Made by a program: the position numbers and the translations under genes. A DNA stretch of 29,642 nucleotides, from contig JAFWRA010000106.1 in the NCBI GenBank assembly GCA_017508895.1, positions 1-29,642 on the forward strand. Reading direction: 5' to 3'. The notes beneath the pieces are model-generated. The model had not been told where the DNA came from. It saw nothing but the letters and a program-made list of their open reading frames with translations, and ran no database searches. The stretch comes from Bacteroidales bacterium (GTDB taxonomy: Bacteria; Bacteroidota; Bacteroidia; Bacteroidales; F082). Positions 1 to 7,205 of the stretch are shown one piece after another (position 1 is the first letter of the stretch; every line of letters begins with the position of its first letter).

Positions 1-32
1 CGAAACACTTGCGCAATAACCTATAAATTCAT

Positions 33-40
33 TATCTTTG
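33..40 (+). promoter_or_regulatory. Bacteroidota-type promoter -7 box without an adjacent gene
   Basis: TATCTTTG fits the Bacteroidota -7 consensus TAnnTTTG, and a TTG lies 21 bases upstream at 9-11, a plausible -33 element. No convincing gene starts directly downstream; the next supported CDS begins about 300 bases later, past two repeat elements. It may drive the 344 gene with a long leader, or be left over from a displaced gene. Confidence 0.45.
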
Positions 41-83
41 CCAACAAAACCAGCTTGTGATGGGAAACCGAGCTGCATATTAC

Positions 84-131
84 GGGGATTGCAAATCCCC
101 ATACTCGGCACCAGCGGATTGCAAATCCGCT
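84..131. repeat. Pair of palindromic GGATTGCAAATCC repeats
   Basis: Two palindromes with the same core GGATTGCAAATCC lie at 84-100 (flanked by GG/CC) and 113-131 (flanked by AGC/GCT), 12 bases apart. Each can fold into a perfect hairpin. This is a REP-like dispersed repeat of a kind seen in Bacteroidales intergenic DNA. It also reads as a short ORF from 60 containing the motif DCKS twice, which I regard as a by-product of the repeat. Confidence 0.75.
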
Positions 132-164
132 GGGACGGGGGTGGGTATCGTCCAATGATAAGAT

Positions 165-310
165 AAGTAGATGAGCATATTTAGTTTACATATTAGACAT
201 AAGACTACGGGACTGCGAGACGCGAGACTACGGGACATGGGCTTGTCTCGAAGTCCCGAGGTCCAGTGTCCCGAAGTCAAAAGATAATGTAGTTTATTTT
301 TGAACACTTA
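165..310 (+). repeat. Composite intergenic repeat, copy A
   Basis: The left arm (about 165-208, beginning AAGTAGATGAGCA and containing TTTAGTTTACATATT) and the right arm (about 269-310, containing CCCGAAGTCAAAAGATA and ending TTGAACACTTA) both recur in inverted orientation at 3026-3222. The core between the arms differs between copies. Here it is built from iterations such as ACTACGGGAC (206-215 and 228-237) and CGAAGTCCCGAG. It ends about 30 bases before the gene at 344, so it forms that gene's upstream region. Confidence 0.7.
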
Positions 311-343
311 CTTAATACAATAAAAATCAATAAAAATAATGTT

Positions 344-919
344 ATGGAACAAGTTAAATCTAGACTGTTATTGTTAGTATTGGTATTTAGCGGTTTATTT
401 GCCAATGCACAAGAGAATCCCACTTTGGATGCTTACGAGGGCTTGCCCATGAAAATGCATCGCGAGAAACTGTATTTCGGGGAGACTTACAATGCCCCTG
501 GCTCCCATCTTCTTACCGATGAAGAATTAAAGACATTGCTGGGCATGGAATTGTTCTATCAGTATGATAATGCCAGGTATTTGTACCGTACAGGCAATCT
601 GGTGAAAACCATCGGATGGACCACTTTCGGTGTAGGACTGGGTTATGCGGGACTAACGTATTTTGTATATGATTACCATATTAATAGGGAGTCATTGGTC
701 CGTATTATATTAGGTTCAGTTGTCGCTGGTTTGGGAGTGGATATGTTTACCATAGGCTATATTGTCAGAGGCAACGGCAAAAAGAAACTGGAAGGCATAA
801 TGGGACAATACAATATAGACAAGCAAAAGGTCACCTTCCACCTTTCCCCCTCACTGATGAGATGCCAACTGCCACAAGACCAAACCGCATTGGGGATGAC
901 TTTCAGCATCGGTTTTTAA
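344..919 (+). CDS. Small exported protein with two hydrophobic segments, function unknown
   Basis: The 191-residue product starts with a signal peptide (hydrophobic LLLLVLVFSGLF, cleavage near ANAQ, residue 22). A soluble stretch follows to about residue 75. Two hydrophobic segments, about residues 86-107 (FGVGLGYAGLTYFVYDY) and 118-138 (IILGSVVAGLGVDMFTIGY), could be membrane helices. The C-terminus ends in a short beta-like run finishing SIGF, like small Bacteroidales envelope proteins. I do not recognise a named family. It sits between two inverted intergenic repeats. An envelope location is inferred from the signal peptide. Confidence 0.7.
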   Translation: MEQVKSRLLLLVLVFSGLFANAQENPTLDAYEGLPMKMHREKLYFGETYNAPGSHLLTDEELKTLLGMELFYQYDNARYLYRTGNLVKTIGWTTFGVGLGYAGLTYFVYDYHINRESLVRIILGSVVAGLGVDMFTIGYIVRGNGKKKLEGIMGQYNIDKQKVTFHLSPSLMRCQLPQDQTALGMTFSIGF

Positions 920-937
920 ACACAATCCAGAAATGGA

Positions 938-1114
938 GTGAGCCACCAAGTTGATGATTATTTTGAAGAATTCGGTTTTCATGTAGATAAATCATGCTAT
1001 ACATTGGAAGAAGCAGCATTGTTTATTCGACAAAATCTTATGCCTATTATCAAAGGTGAGATGTGGATTGATGAACTTATAATTCGAAAACACAAGTTGG
1101 ATATGAATTTATAA
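938..1114 (+). CDS. Short ORF (58 aa) or gene remnant, unknown
   Basis: A reading frame starting at GTG 938 encodes 58 residues of protein-like composition (aromatic and acidic residues, then TLEEAALFIRQNL and a basic C-terminal IIRKHKLDMNL) and stops with TAA at 1112-1114. It is in the same frame as the upstream gene, directly after its stop, and has no ATG near its start and no clear ribosome-binding site. It may be a small intact gene or the C-terminal remnant of a longer one; codon use looks coding. No family recognised. Confidence 0.35.
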   Translation: MSHQVDDYFEEFGFHVDKSCYTLEEAALFIRQNLMPIIKGEMWIDELIIRKHKLDMNL

Positions 1115-1145
1115 TTAGCCTGTCTAAATCACAAACAAAGAAACA

Positions 1146-2372
1146 ATGAACAGAACAAAGAGAATCGGCCTGCTTGCCCTCATGCTGGCAACGGCCTTCA
1201 CGGGTTGCAAAGACCCCGAGAATAACGAAAACAACATTGAAATCAAGGTGACCACCTATGCGCCCACCGAAATCACCGCTACCACGGCGCAATGCGGCGG
1301 CCATGTCACCGCAACGGGTACGGCCAAGATTGCCGAACTTGGCGTTTGCTGGGGCACAGAGGAAAACCCAGTAGCCACCGACAGCCACCTTTCCACCACG
1401 GTTACCAACGAACCATTCAATTGTAGACTCGAAGGGTTGCTGCCCGAAACGCAGTACCATGTGCGGGCTTACGCGCTGTATGAGTCGGAATACTATTATG
1501 GTGAAGACAACACCTTCACTACTTTGGCCGGCAACGGCGGAGGCGATGAACCCGAACCAGACCCCGAAACGCCAGAAGGGCTCACGCAAGGCTTTTTCTC
1601 GGTGAGCGCGACCCTTCAGGTGCGCTTCAGCCAAGGCAACCTGCAATACCAGGCCTCTACCGGCACTTGGCGTTTTGCCGAGCGCCAGTCGGACTACATC
1701 GGGGAAGGCAACGCCAACATCAACGAGACCTACGACGGTTGGATCGACCTCTTCGCCTGGGGCACCAGCGGCTACAACCACGGCGCCAACGCCTATCAGC
1801 CGTGGTCGACCAGCGAGCATTACAGCGACTATTATGCCTATGGCAATGGTCGCAACAATCTCTATGACCAGACAGGTCAGGCCGATTGGGGCTACAATGC
1901 CATCAGCAACGGCGGCAACACCGAAAACATCGGTTGGCGCACACTGCGTCGAGAGGAGTGGAGCTATTTGATGTCGGAGCGCGTCACAACCACTGGAATC
2001 CACTTCGCCACGGCAGTTGTTGACGGCACCAATGGCATGCTCCTTTTCCCCGATGACTGGGATGGATCGTATCCTATCAACGAGCCCGACAAATATTTGG
2101 CTGATTTCACGAACAACATGGTCTCATTAGCGGATTGGACCGTACTCGAGGCCAACGGTGTAGTCTTTTTGCCTGCTGCAGGCATACGTGCAGAAGGCAC
2201 ACAGGTTCTTTATGTCCAGACGGGTAGCATATATTGGGCTTCAACCGCCCAATTCAACGACATGGCCTATTCAATGTATTTTGTTGTGGGCGAAAAACAA
2301 CGTGACGTGGATGTCAACAACCGAGAGTTTGGCGCATCTGTTCGCCTTGTGATGGATTATTCGGAAGAATAG
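1146..2372 (+). CDS. Surface lipoprotein with fibronectin-III-like and FISUMP-like regions
   Basis: The 408-residue product begins with a lipoprotein signal peptide (lipobox ending TGC, Cys21) and an acidic, Asn-rich linker, as in surface-exposed Bacteroidota lipoproteins. Residues about 35-128 resemble a fibronectin type III-like module (TTAQCGGHVT, GVCWGTEENP, LLPETQYHVRAYA). An acidic Pro/Glu linker follows (about 130-145). The rest, about 150-404, resembles the large Bacteroidales family related to Fibrobacter major-paralogue domains (VRFSQGNLQYQASTGTWRFA, WRTLRREEWSYLM, FLPAAGIRAEG, SVRLVMDY). These are cell-surface proteins of unknown ligand. The gene is more GC-rich than its surroundings. 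A 76-aa lipoprotein follows after 8 bases and is probably co-transcribed. Confidence 0.82.
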   Translation: MNRTKRIGLLALMLATAFTGCKDPENNENNIEIKVTTYAPTEITATTAQCGGHVTATGTAKIAELGVCWGTEENPVATDSHLSTTVTNEPFNCRLEGLLPETQYHVRAYALYESEYYYGEDNTFTTLAGNGGGDEPEPDPETPEGLTQGFFSVSATLQVRFSQGNLQYQASTGTWRFAERQSDYIGEGNANINETYDGWIDLFAWGTSGYNHGANAYQPWSTSEHYSDYYAYGNGRNNLYDQTGQADWGYNAISNGGNTENIGWRTLRREEWSYLMSERVTTTGIHFATAVVDGTNGMLLFPDDWDGSYPINEPDKYLADFTNNMVSLADWTVLEANGVVFLPAAGIRAEGTQVLYVQTGSIYWASTAQFNDMAYSMYFVVGEKQRDVDVNNREFGASVRLVMDYSEE

Positions 2373-2380
2373 TTATTGAA

Positions 2381-2611
2381 ATGAAAAACATCACAAAGGC
2401 AATCATCCTTACAGCAGCAGCGGCACTAACCGCCCTGTTGTTGGCGGGATGCCAGAACCAGAGAAAAGAGGAAGTAAAAAAAACGCCTGCTCAGGCGGAA
2501 GCCATCACGGACAGCACCCAAAAAGAGGACACCATGGAAGCCTACTATGAGCGGATGCGGCGCTTGAAGGTGCTGCTGAGGGGTGCAGGCCGCTGGGAAA
2601 GCGACAGGTAG
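2381..2611 (+). CDS. Small lipoprotein (76 aa), unknown
   Basis: The product has a lipoprotein signal peptide with lipobox LLAGC (Cys24), followed by a short charged segment rich in Lys, Glu and Gln and ending in a basic stretch. No domain is recognisable, and it is too short for an enzyme. It starts 8 bases after the stop of the 408-aa lipoprotein and is likely in its operon. A small periplasmic or surface accessory lipoprotein is possible; a degraded longer gene cannot be excluded. Confidence 0.55.
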   Translation: MKNITKAIILTAAAALTALLLAGCQNQRKEEVKKTPAQAEAITDSTQKEDTMEAYYERMRRLKVLLRGAGRWESDR

Positions 2612-2675
2612 CTTCCCAAGGAGCGGAGAATGCCTCCAAAACCTACCCATATCATTTTCCAACCAACCCCATATC

Positions 2676-2709
2676 TCCCCGCAGTAAGATATACCCTATC
2701 CTGCGGGGA
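2676..2709. terminator. Hairpin downstream of the lipoprotein pair
   Basis: TCCCCGCAG (2676-2684) is exactly complementary to CTGCGGGGA (2701-2709), a 9-bp GC-rich stem with a 16-base loop. It lies 65 bases after the stop of the small lipoprotein. There is no T-run after it, so it may be an mRNA-stabilising hairpin rather than a classical intrinsic terminator. The rest of 2612-2829 shows no convincing gene. Confidence 0.45.
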
Positions 2710-2829
2710 AACATATTTCTGGTGGATTTACGATCCTCCCCTGGAATGGGATTGCCTCTCTCTTCCTTCGCTCTTCTCTCGCTCTATGCATACTGTTGGC
2801 ATAGTCAAGCAAGCTGTTTGAGTATGCCT

Positions 2830-2873
2830 ACACCTTGCCATCTCCTTGCCAAGAGCTTGCCAACACCTTGCCA
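2830..2873. repeat. Four tandem 11-bp units ending CTTGCCA
   Basis: CTTGCCA occurs at 2834, 2845, 2856 and 2867, exactly 11 bases apart, as units ACACCTTGCCA, TCTCCTTGCCA, AGAGCTTGCCA and ACACCTTGCCA. First and last units are identical. The gene-free stretch 2612-3224 is made of this array, two hairpins and the composite repeat at 3026-3222. Confidence 0.7.
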
Positions 2874-2965
2874 AAAGGCTTTGAAAGTCCAAAAAAAAAT
2901 GGTTCCTCTTTATCCCGAATTTGCGAATTCCCGTTCTCCTATTAAATGAGTATTACAAATATATA

Positions 2966-3015
2966 GAAATTGACCGTCAATAGATTCCAAAGGGAATGAC
3001 ATAGACGGTCAATTT
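2966..3015. repeat. Long imperfect hairpin
   Basis: GAAATTGACCGTC (2966-2978) pairs with GACGGTCAATTTC (3003-3015), and the stem continues imperfectly inward through GATTCC (2983-2988) and GGAATG. CTTTT follows on the plus strand. It could be a bidirectional terminator or a folded repeat unit between the convergent lipoprotein and lutB transcription units. Confidence 0.5.
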
Positions 3016-3025
3016 CCTTTTCATC

Positions 3026-3222
3026 TAAGTAACTGTTCAAAATTAAACTGCAATATCTTTTGACTTCGGGACGATGACTTGTAACTATGACAATGACCGC
3101 TTCAACCAAGAGCTGAAACTTCAGCATCCCCGTGGAAACGGTCATAGTCATCGTCAATGGTCATAGTCAAAAAGTCTCATAGTCTCGTGTCCAATATGTA
3201 AACTAATTCTGCTCATCTACTT
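3026..3222 (-). repeat. Composite intergenic repeat, copy B (inverted)
   Basis: Read on the minus strand it starts AAGTAGATGAGCA and carries TTAGTTTACATATT (3222 down to about 3179), and ends with CCCGAAGTCAAAAGATATT and TTGAACAGTTACTTA (about 3071 down to 3026). These are the same two arms as copy A at 165-310, in opposite orientation. Its core is different and consists of degenerate iterations of GACTATGAC and GACGATGAC. Its outer edge lies 2 bases from the lutB stop codon. Confidence 0.7.
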
Positions 3223-3224
3223 AA

Positions 3225-4598
3225 TTAAAGATTCCGCTCTTTCCACTGCTGGCTGAACGACTTGGAGGCAAACTCAGGCAGGGTTCTATTACCCCAAAGC
3301 GACCCCAACAAGCGTTTCATTTCCATCTTTTTGAAAAACATTGGACCATCCATTTTTTTCCGTGACTTGCAATGCCAAACCATAGCCTTCACCAAGGCAT
3401 CAAAACGGGCATTCCCTTCTTTTTTTGTCATAGCCAAGTGGCGGTTTTCAATGATTAAGTCATCTATTGGAATCTTCACTGGGCAGATGTCGACGCATTT
3501 GCCACACAAGGCACAAGCTGCATTCAGATGATGGTATTCTTCCATGCCTAACATCAAAGGCGTCATCACCGTTCCTACAGGACCAATGTGTTTTGTGCCA
3601 TAAGAATATCCACCTATGTTCTTATAAACCGGACAAACGCTTACACAAGCCCCACAATGTATGCACGACATGGCTTTGCGTTGCTTCTCATGCGCAAGTA
3701 ACTCGGAGCGGTTGTTGTCCAATAAAATCACATACATCTGTCCAGGACCTTTGCCCGTCTTCGTCGGACCGAAAGTGATGGTGTTGCAAGCTGCCATGCT
3801 TTGTCCCGAAGAATGCATGGAAAGCAAAGGCAACAACACACTTAAATCGTCGGTATTCTGAATCACTTTAGCTATGCCAGCTACCACAATGTGAACCTTA
3901 GCTGTAGAAGTAGACTTCAATATATTGCCTTCGTTTTCTGTCAATACCACACCACCTGTATCAGAAAGCAAGAAGTTGGCACCAGTGATACAAATCGGCA
4001 CATCTTTCGATTCAATAGCGACCTCATGACGCACAAAGTTAACCATTTGTCTGACCGTGCTGTCAGGTTTCAACTTGAAAGCACCTGTAAGGATGGCATT
4101 GTTCTCTTCTTTCGAAAGATGAATGGATGGCATCAAGGGATGATAGGGTTTTTGTTCGCCTTCATGGAGAATAAAACGACCCACTTTCGTCTCCACTACA
4201 TGAATGTTTTTCCGTTCCAAGAAACCATTGAGTTCTATTTCATCAAGCACTGTCGAATTCGACCGCATGATAGAGTTGGCTTTTTCCTTGCGAATGAGAT
4301 CGAAAATCATAGTCAAAGCATCGTCGGCATTGCGTGCCCAAAGCACTTTACCTCCGTTTTCAGTGAAATGCGTTTCAAAATCAACCAAAAGTTTTTCCAA
4401 ACCCAATAGTGACTTGTTGCGAAGGGTGTAGGCACGTTGTTTTTCCAAGTCAAGGTTGCGGTAATTTACCTTGCCTTTGGCAAAATTGGTCTCAAAACAA
4501 CCAGTACTATAATTGATTTTCTGCCAGTGTTCTTCATCGAAAGCTGTCTCACAGCCTTGTTGGAATATAGTGTTAGGTTCACTCATCATCTTTTTCAT
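3225..4598 (-). CDS. lutB: LutB-like (LUD domain) iron-sulfur lactate-utilization protein
   Basis: The 457-residue protein has a LUD (DUF162) domain over about residues 60-290 and two 4Fe-4S motifs: CIHCGACVSVCP (Cys312, 315, 318, 322) and CALCGKCVDICP (Cys362, 365, 368, 372), then the helical C-terminal region of LutB. Length is close to the family norm. LutB normally works with LutA and LutC in cytoplasmic L-lactate oxidation to pyruvate. Neither partner is within this window, so its electron-transfer role here is inferred. The ORF overlaps the end of rpiB by 20 bases. ATGs at 4598, 4589 and 4586 are all possible starts; the last gives an 8-base overlap, a translational-coupling arrangement. 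A promoter at 5058-5065 probably serves both genes. Confidence 0.85.
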   Translation of the reverse strand: MKKMMSEPNTIFQQGCETAFDEEHWQKINYSTGCFETNFAKGKVNYRNLDLEKQRAYTLRNKSLLGLEKLLVDFETHFTENGGKVLWARNADDALTMIFDLIRKEKANSIMRSNSTVLDEIELNGFLERKNIHVVETKVGRFILHEGEQKPYHPLMPSIHLSKEENNAILTGAFKLKPDSTVRQMVNFVRHEVAIESKDVPICITGANFLLSDTGGVVLTENEGNILKSTSTAKVHIVVAGIAKVIQNTDDLSVLLPLLSMHSSGQSMAACNTITFGPTKTGKGPGQMYVILLDNNRSELLAHEKQRKAMSCIHCGACVSVCPVYKNIGGYSYGTKHIGPVGTVMTPLMLGMEEYHHLNAACALCGKCVDICPVKIPIDDLIIENRHLAMTKKEGNARFDALVKAMVWHCKSRKKMDGPMFFKKMEMKRLLGSLWGNRTLPEFASKSFSQQWKERNL

Positions 4599-5031
4599 TA
4601 GGTTCTATCTTTTCAACTCTTTTGGTATGACGTCCGCCTTCAAAGTCAGTGCTTAGAAAAACTTTCACCATCTCCCAAGCCAACTCATTGGGAATGAAAC
4701 GACCAGGCAAGGCAAGAATATTGGCATCGTTGTGTTGACGAGCTAGTTTGGCCAGTTCAACATTCCAACACAAAGCTGCTCTAACATGGTGATGGTGATT
4801 GGCAGTCATCTGAGCACCATTGCCGCTGCCGCAAAGAATGATTCCCAAGGGATATTCACCATGTTCGATGGCTGAAGCCAAAGGATGAATCATGTCGGGA
4901 TAGTCGACACTCTCGTTGCTATAAGTTCCAAAATCTTTGACCATATAACCTGCTTCTTTCAATTTCCCAATCAAAAATTCCTTCATCTCGAAGCCGCCAT
5001 GGTCGCTTGCTATGGGTATGATGTGTTCCAT
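4579..5031 (-). CDS. rpiB: Ribose-5-phosphate isomerase B
   Basis: The product is 150 residues, typical of the RpiB/LacAB family, which interconverts ribose 5-phosphate and ribulose 5-phosphate in the non-oxidative pentose phosphate pathway. Visible motifs are IASDHGGFEMKEFL at the N-terminus, DFGTYSNESVDYPD, the active-site segment ILCGSGNGAQMTANH with the conserved Cys, and RQHNDANILALPGR. The ORF can be extended upstream to 5076, but the TAATTTTG promoter box (5058-5065) lies inside that extension, so ATG 5031 is chosen; GGAAAA precedes it. It is the first gene of a two-gene unit with lutB. Confidence 0.92.
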   Translation of the reverse strand: MEHIIPIASDHGGFEMKEFLIGKLKEAGYMVKDFGTYSNESVDYPDMIHPLASAIEHGEYPLGIILCGSGNGAQMTANHHHHVRAALCWNVELAKLARQHNDANILALPGRFIPNELAWEMVKVFLSTDFEGGRHTKRVEKIEPNEKDDE

Positions 5032-5057
5032 TTTTCCGCTGTTGATAAATGATGATG

Positions 5058-5065
5058 CAAAATTA
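5058..5065 (-). promoter_or_regulatory. -7 box of the rpiB-lutB promoter
   Basis: On the minus strand the sequence reads TAATTTTG, a match to TAnnTTTG, 27 bases before ATG 5031. It decides the rpiB start because it overlaps the longer ORF. No clear -33 box was seen. Confidence 0.65.
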
Positions 5066-5113
5066 CATATTTTCATTACGCGCCACCGTCATATTTCACT
5101 ATTTCTGAAAGAC

Positions 5114-5535
5114 TTATCCGCTTATAAAAAATCAACATTTTTGAAATAATATACTGAAAATCAATAAAATAATAAGTTATCAACAAGTATTCTGTTGATA
5201 ACTTTTTGATTGAGGTGCATAAAAATCGAGTCAGTTTTTATGAACAGATTTCAACTGAAAAAAGAGAAAAAAATCAACACTATTTCAAAAAATAGGACTT
5301 CATTTTAGTCGTTTTTTTGGTTTTCAACGAATATTCAAAAAGAGATAAATCAGCCTGAAAAATAAATGCTTGATGGTTTCAAAAATGAGCATCTCAAATT
5401 GAAAATTAATAATGCAAGAACTTTATTGAAAAGTTTTCAACCAATTCACAGGCTTATTAACATCCCTATCAAACTTCAATTAATTTGAAATTTAAAAATT
5501 AAAAAATGAAATATTGATAATTGTGATGTTGATAA
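5114..5535. other. AT-rich spacer with DnaA-box-like sites, candidate origin or DnaA-regulated region
   Basis: The gene-free spacer 5077-5620 separates divergent rpiB and the MORN gene and is very AT-rich. TTATCAACA, one mismatch from the DnaA box TTATCCACA, occurs at 5177-5185 and, inverted, at 5193-5201 and 5527-5535. Weaker two-mismatch sites are at 5114-5122, 5454-5462 and 5512-5520. The first two form a perfect 12-bp inverted repeat (5174-5185 with 5193-5204, 7-base loop). GTTTTCAAC also recurs within the spacer. dnaA itself is not in the window, and the palindrome alone could be a hairpin with another role. Confidence 0.35.
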
Positions 5536-5593
5536 GTTGGTGAGCATTTTTCAAGAATTGAAAAACGGGTATCTCTAATCCAACGAAAATGTC

Positions 5594-5601
5594 TAATTTT
5601 G
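5594..5601 (+). promoter_or_regulatory. -7 box of the MORN-repeat gene promoter
   Basis: TAATTTTG matches TAnnTTTG and ends 19 bases before ATG 5621, giving a short leader. No clear -33 element. Confidence 0.65.
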
Positions 5602-5620
5602 ACCCGAATTTCGTAAGCCA

Positions 5621-7135
5621 ATGAAGCGGATAAAAAGTATTGTATTTTTGATATTGATGAGTTTGTTTTTCAGTGATGAGGTTTTATCACAGACTGAATA
5701 TCAGACTTATACCTATCCAAGTGGACAAATTTCGAGTGAAGGGACGCTGCGTGACGGCAAGCCTGACGGACTTTGGAAGACTTATTACGAAAGTGGTCAA
5801 CTGAAGTCGATTGGCAGACGCACGAATTTTCTTTTGGACAGCACATGGGTGTTCTTCTCGGAAGCTGGCGACACCACTTTAATAATAAATTATGTAAAGG
5901 ACTTGAAAAATGGACCTCGCTTTACCTACGGTAAAGAGGATATTCTTATGGAGCCTTATGTGAATGACGTGAAACAAGGGGAGGGGAGGAGATACGACAA
6001 AAAATGGCATTTGATTCAGAATATTACCTATAAGGACGGTTTTGAAGAAGGTATTTCCCCAGTCTTTGATACCACTGGCTTGTTGCGTGAAATCATCACT
6101 TATCGCAAAGGTTTTGTCATGACCCGCGAAGCCTTGAACCGTTACGACCGCGAAGGCAAGAAACATGGCTATTGGAAGACATTCTATGACAATTGGAGCC
6201 TGCATACGGAGTGTTATTACCGTCATGGTTTGCGCGATGGGTTTTATAAGGAATACGATGAGAAAGGCAACCTTAAGAAAATCACAAAATATGTGAATGA
6301 TGTGGAGCAGATCTTGGAAGGTGACCAAAAGCCACTCATCGTGAAGCATGAGTATTATCCCAATGGCAAGGTAAAACGTGAAGCTTCGTTCCGTGACGGC
6401 AAAAGAGAGGGTGTTTGGCGTGAATTTGACGAGGAAGGTAATGTAATCAATTCCCAGACTTATAAAAAGGGCGCATTGGTAGGTGAAGGCATTGTCGGTA
6501 CAGATGGAAAACGCCGTGGCGAGTATAAGGAGTTTTATCCCGACAGTACATTACGTGCTGAAGGTCTCTTTATCGATGGTGAACGTTCTGGAGAATGGAA
6601 GTTTTATTATCAAAATGGTCAGATTCAGGAAGTTGGAAGTTATAACGAAGGTCAGCCCGATGGATTTTGGACTTGGTATTATGACAATGGACAGATGCAG
6701 ATTGAGGAACAGTTCTATAAAGGTCAACCGAATGGGCCTTACAAGGAATATGATGCCAAAGGCAATATCATTGTTTCGGGAACCTATTTCGACGGCATGA
6801 AAAACGGCAAGTGGACTGAAGAGATTGGAGACATGCGCACCCAAGGCGAGTATCGCAACGACAAACAAGTAGGGGAATGGATTTCGTATTATGACAATGA
6901 CAAGATGGCTTTTCGAGGCACTTTTAATGCAGGTTATCCTGATGGTGAACACTTGTTCTATTATGAAAACGGAAGGTTGCGCGAGATACAGAATTATAAG
7001 GCAGGCGTCAAACACGGCGATTGGAAGAAATATCTGGATACAGGCGAGTTGTATTTTACCATTACTTACGATCAAGGCAAGGAAGTGAAATATGATGGCG
7101 AAGCCTTGGATGAAAACGATGTTATTAAAGAATGA
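5621..7135 (+). CDS. Exported MORN-repeat (YwqK-like) protein
   Basis: The 504-residue protein has a signal peptide (hydrophobic IVFLILMSLFF, cleavage near residue 24, VLSQ) followed by about fifteen consecutive MORN-type units of 22-24 residues across the whole mature protein, for example YPSGQISSEGTLRDGKPDG, YPNGKVKREASFRDGKREG and YYDNGQMQIEEQFYKGQPNG. Such proteins are often annotated as YwqK-family antitoxins because of the repeat, but a long secreted array with no toxin beside it does not support that role. It likely forms an elongated beta-hairpin scaffold in the periplasm or on the cell surface. No lipobox and no T9SS sorting domain are present. It is followed after 70 bases by the LD-carboxypeptidase on the same strand. 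Confidence 0.85.
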   Translation: MKRIKSIVFLILMSLFFSDEVLSQTEYQTYTYPSGQISSEGTLRDGKPDGLWKTYYESGQLKSIGRRTNFLLDSTWVFFSEAGDTTLIINYVKDLKNGPRFTYGKEDILMEPYVNDVKQGEGRRYDKKWHLIQNITYKDGFEEGISPVFDTTGLLREIITYRKGFVMTREALNRYDREGKKHGYWKTFYDNWSLHTECYYRHGLRDGFYKEYDEKGNLKKITKYVNDVEQILEGDQKPLIVKHEYYPNGKVKREASFRDGKREGVWREFDEEGNVINSQTYKKGALVGEGIVGTDGKRRGEYKEFYPDSTLRAEGLFIDGERSGEWKFYYQNGQIQEVGSYNEGQPDGFWTWYYDNGQMQIEEQFYKGQPNGPYKEYDAKGNIIVSGTYFDGMKNGKWTEEIGDMRTQGEYRNDKQVGEWISYYDNDKMAFRGTFNAGYPDGEHLFYYENGRLREIQNYKAGVKHGDWKKYLDTGELYFTITYDQGKEVKYDGEALDENDVIKE

Positions 7136-7205
7136 AAATCATTCATGATTTTTTCTCTTATTCAAATAATAGCTTTCAGTAATAAACTCTCTAATTCTTA
7201 AATTC

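Noticed and set aside
80..307. 75-codon minus-strand ORF over the first repeats
   Set aside because: It is translated entirely from the palindromic pair and composite repeat copy A.
1077..2003. 308-codon minus-strand ORF
   Set aside because: It is the antisense of the 408-aa lipoprotein, which has a signal peptide and family-like motifs. The minus product is a Val/Gly/Ala-rich shadow with no recognisable domain.
2630..2949. Short plus-strand ORFs of 63 and 75 codons
   Set aside because: They overlap each other, cover a hairpin and the 11-bp tandem array, and have no domain or start signal.
2942..3157. 71-codon minus-strand ORF
   Set aside because: Its N-terminal MTMTMTV comes from the degenerate GACTATGAC iterations of the composite repeat. 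It is a repeat artefact.
5174..5204. Inverted repeat as a transcription terminator
   Set aside because: It has an A-rich left flank and T-rich right flank, but the flanking genes are divergent so no transcript is expected to end here, and the stem is low in GC.
5621..7135. YwqK-type antitoxin role for the MORN protein
   Set aside because: The label comes only from the repeat. The protein is exported, has about fifteen repeats and has no toxin next to it.
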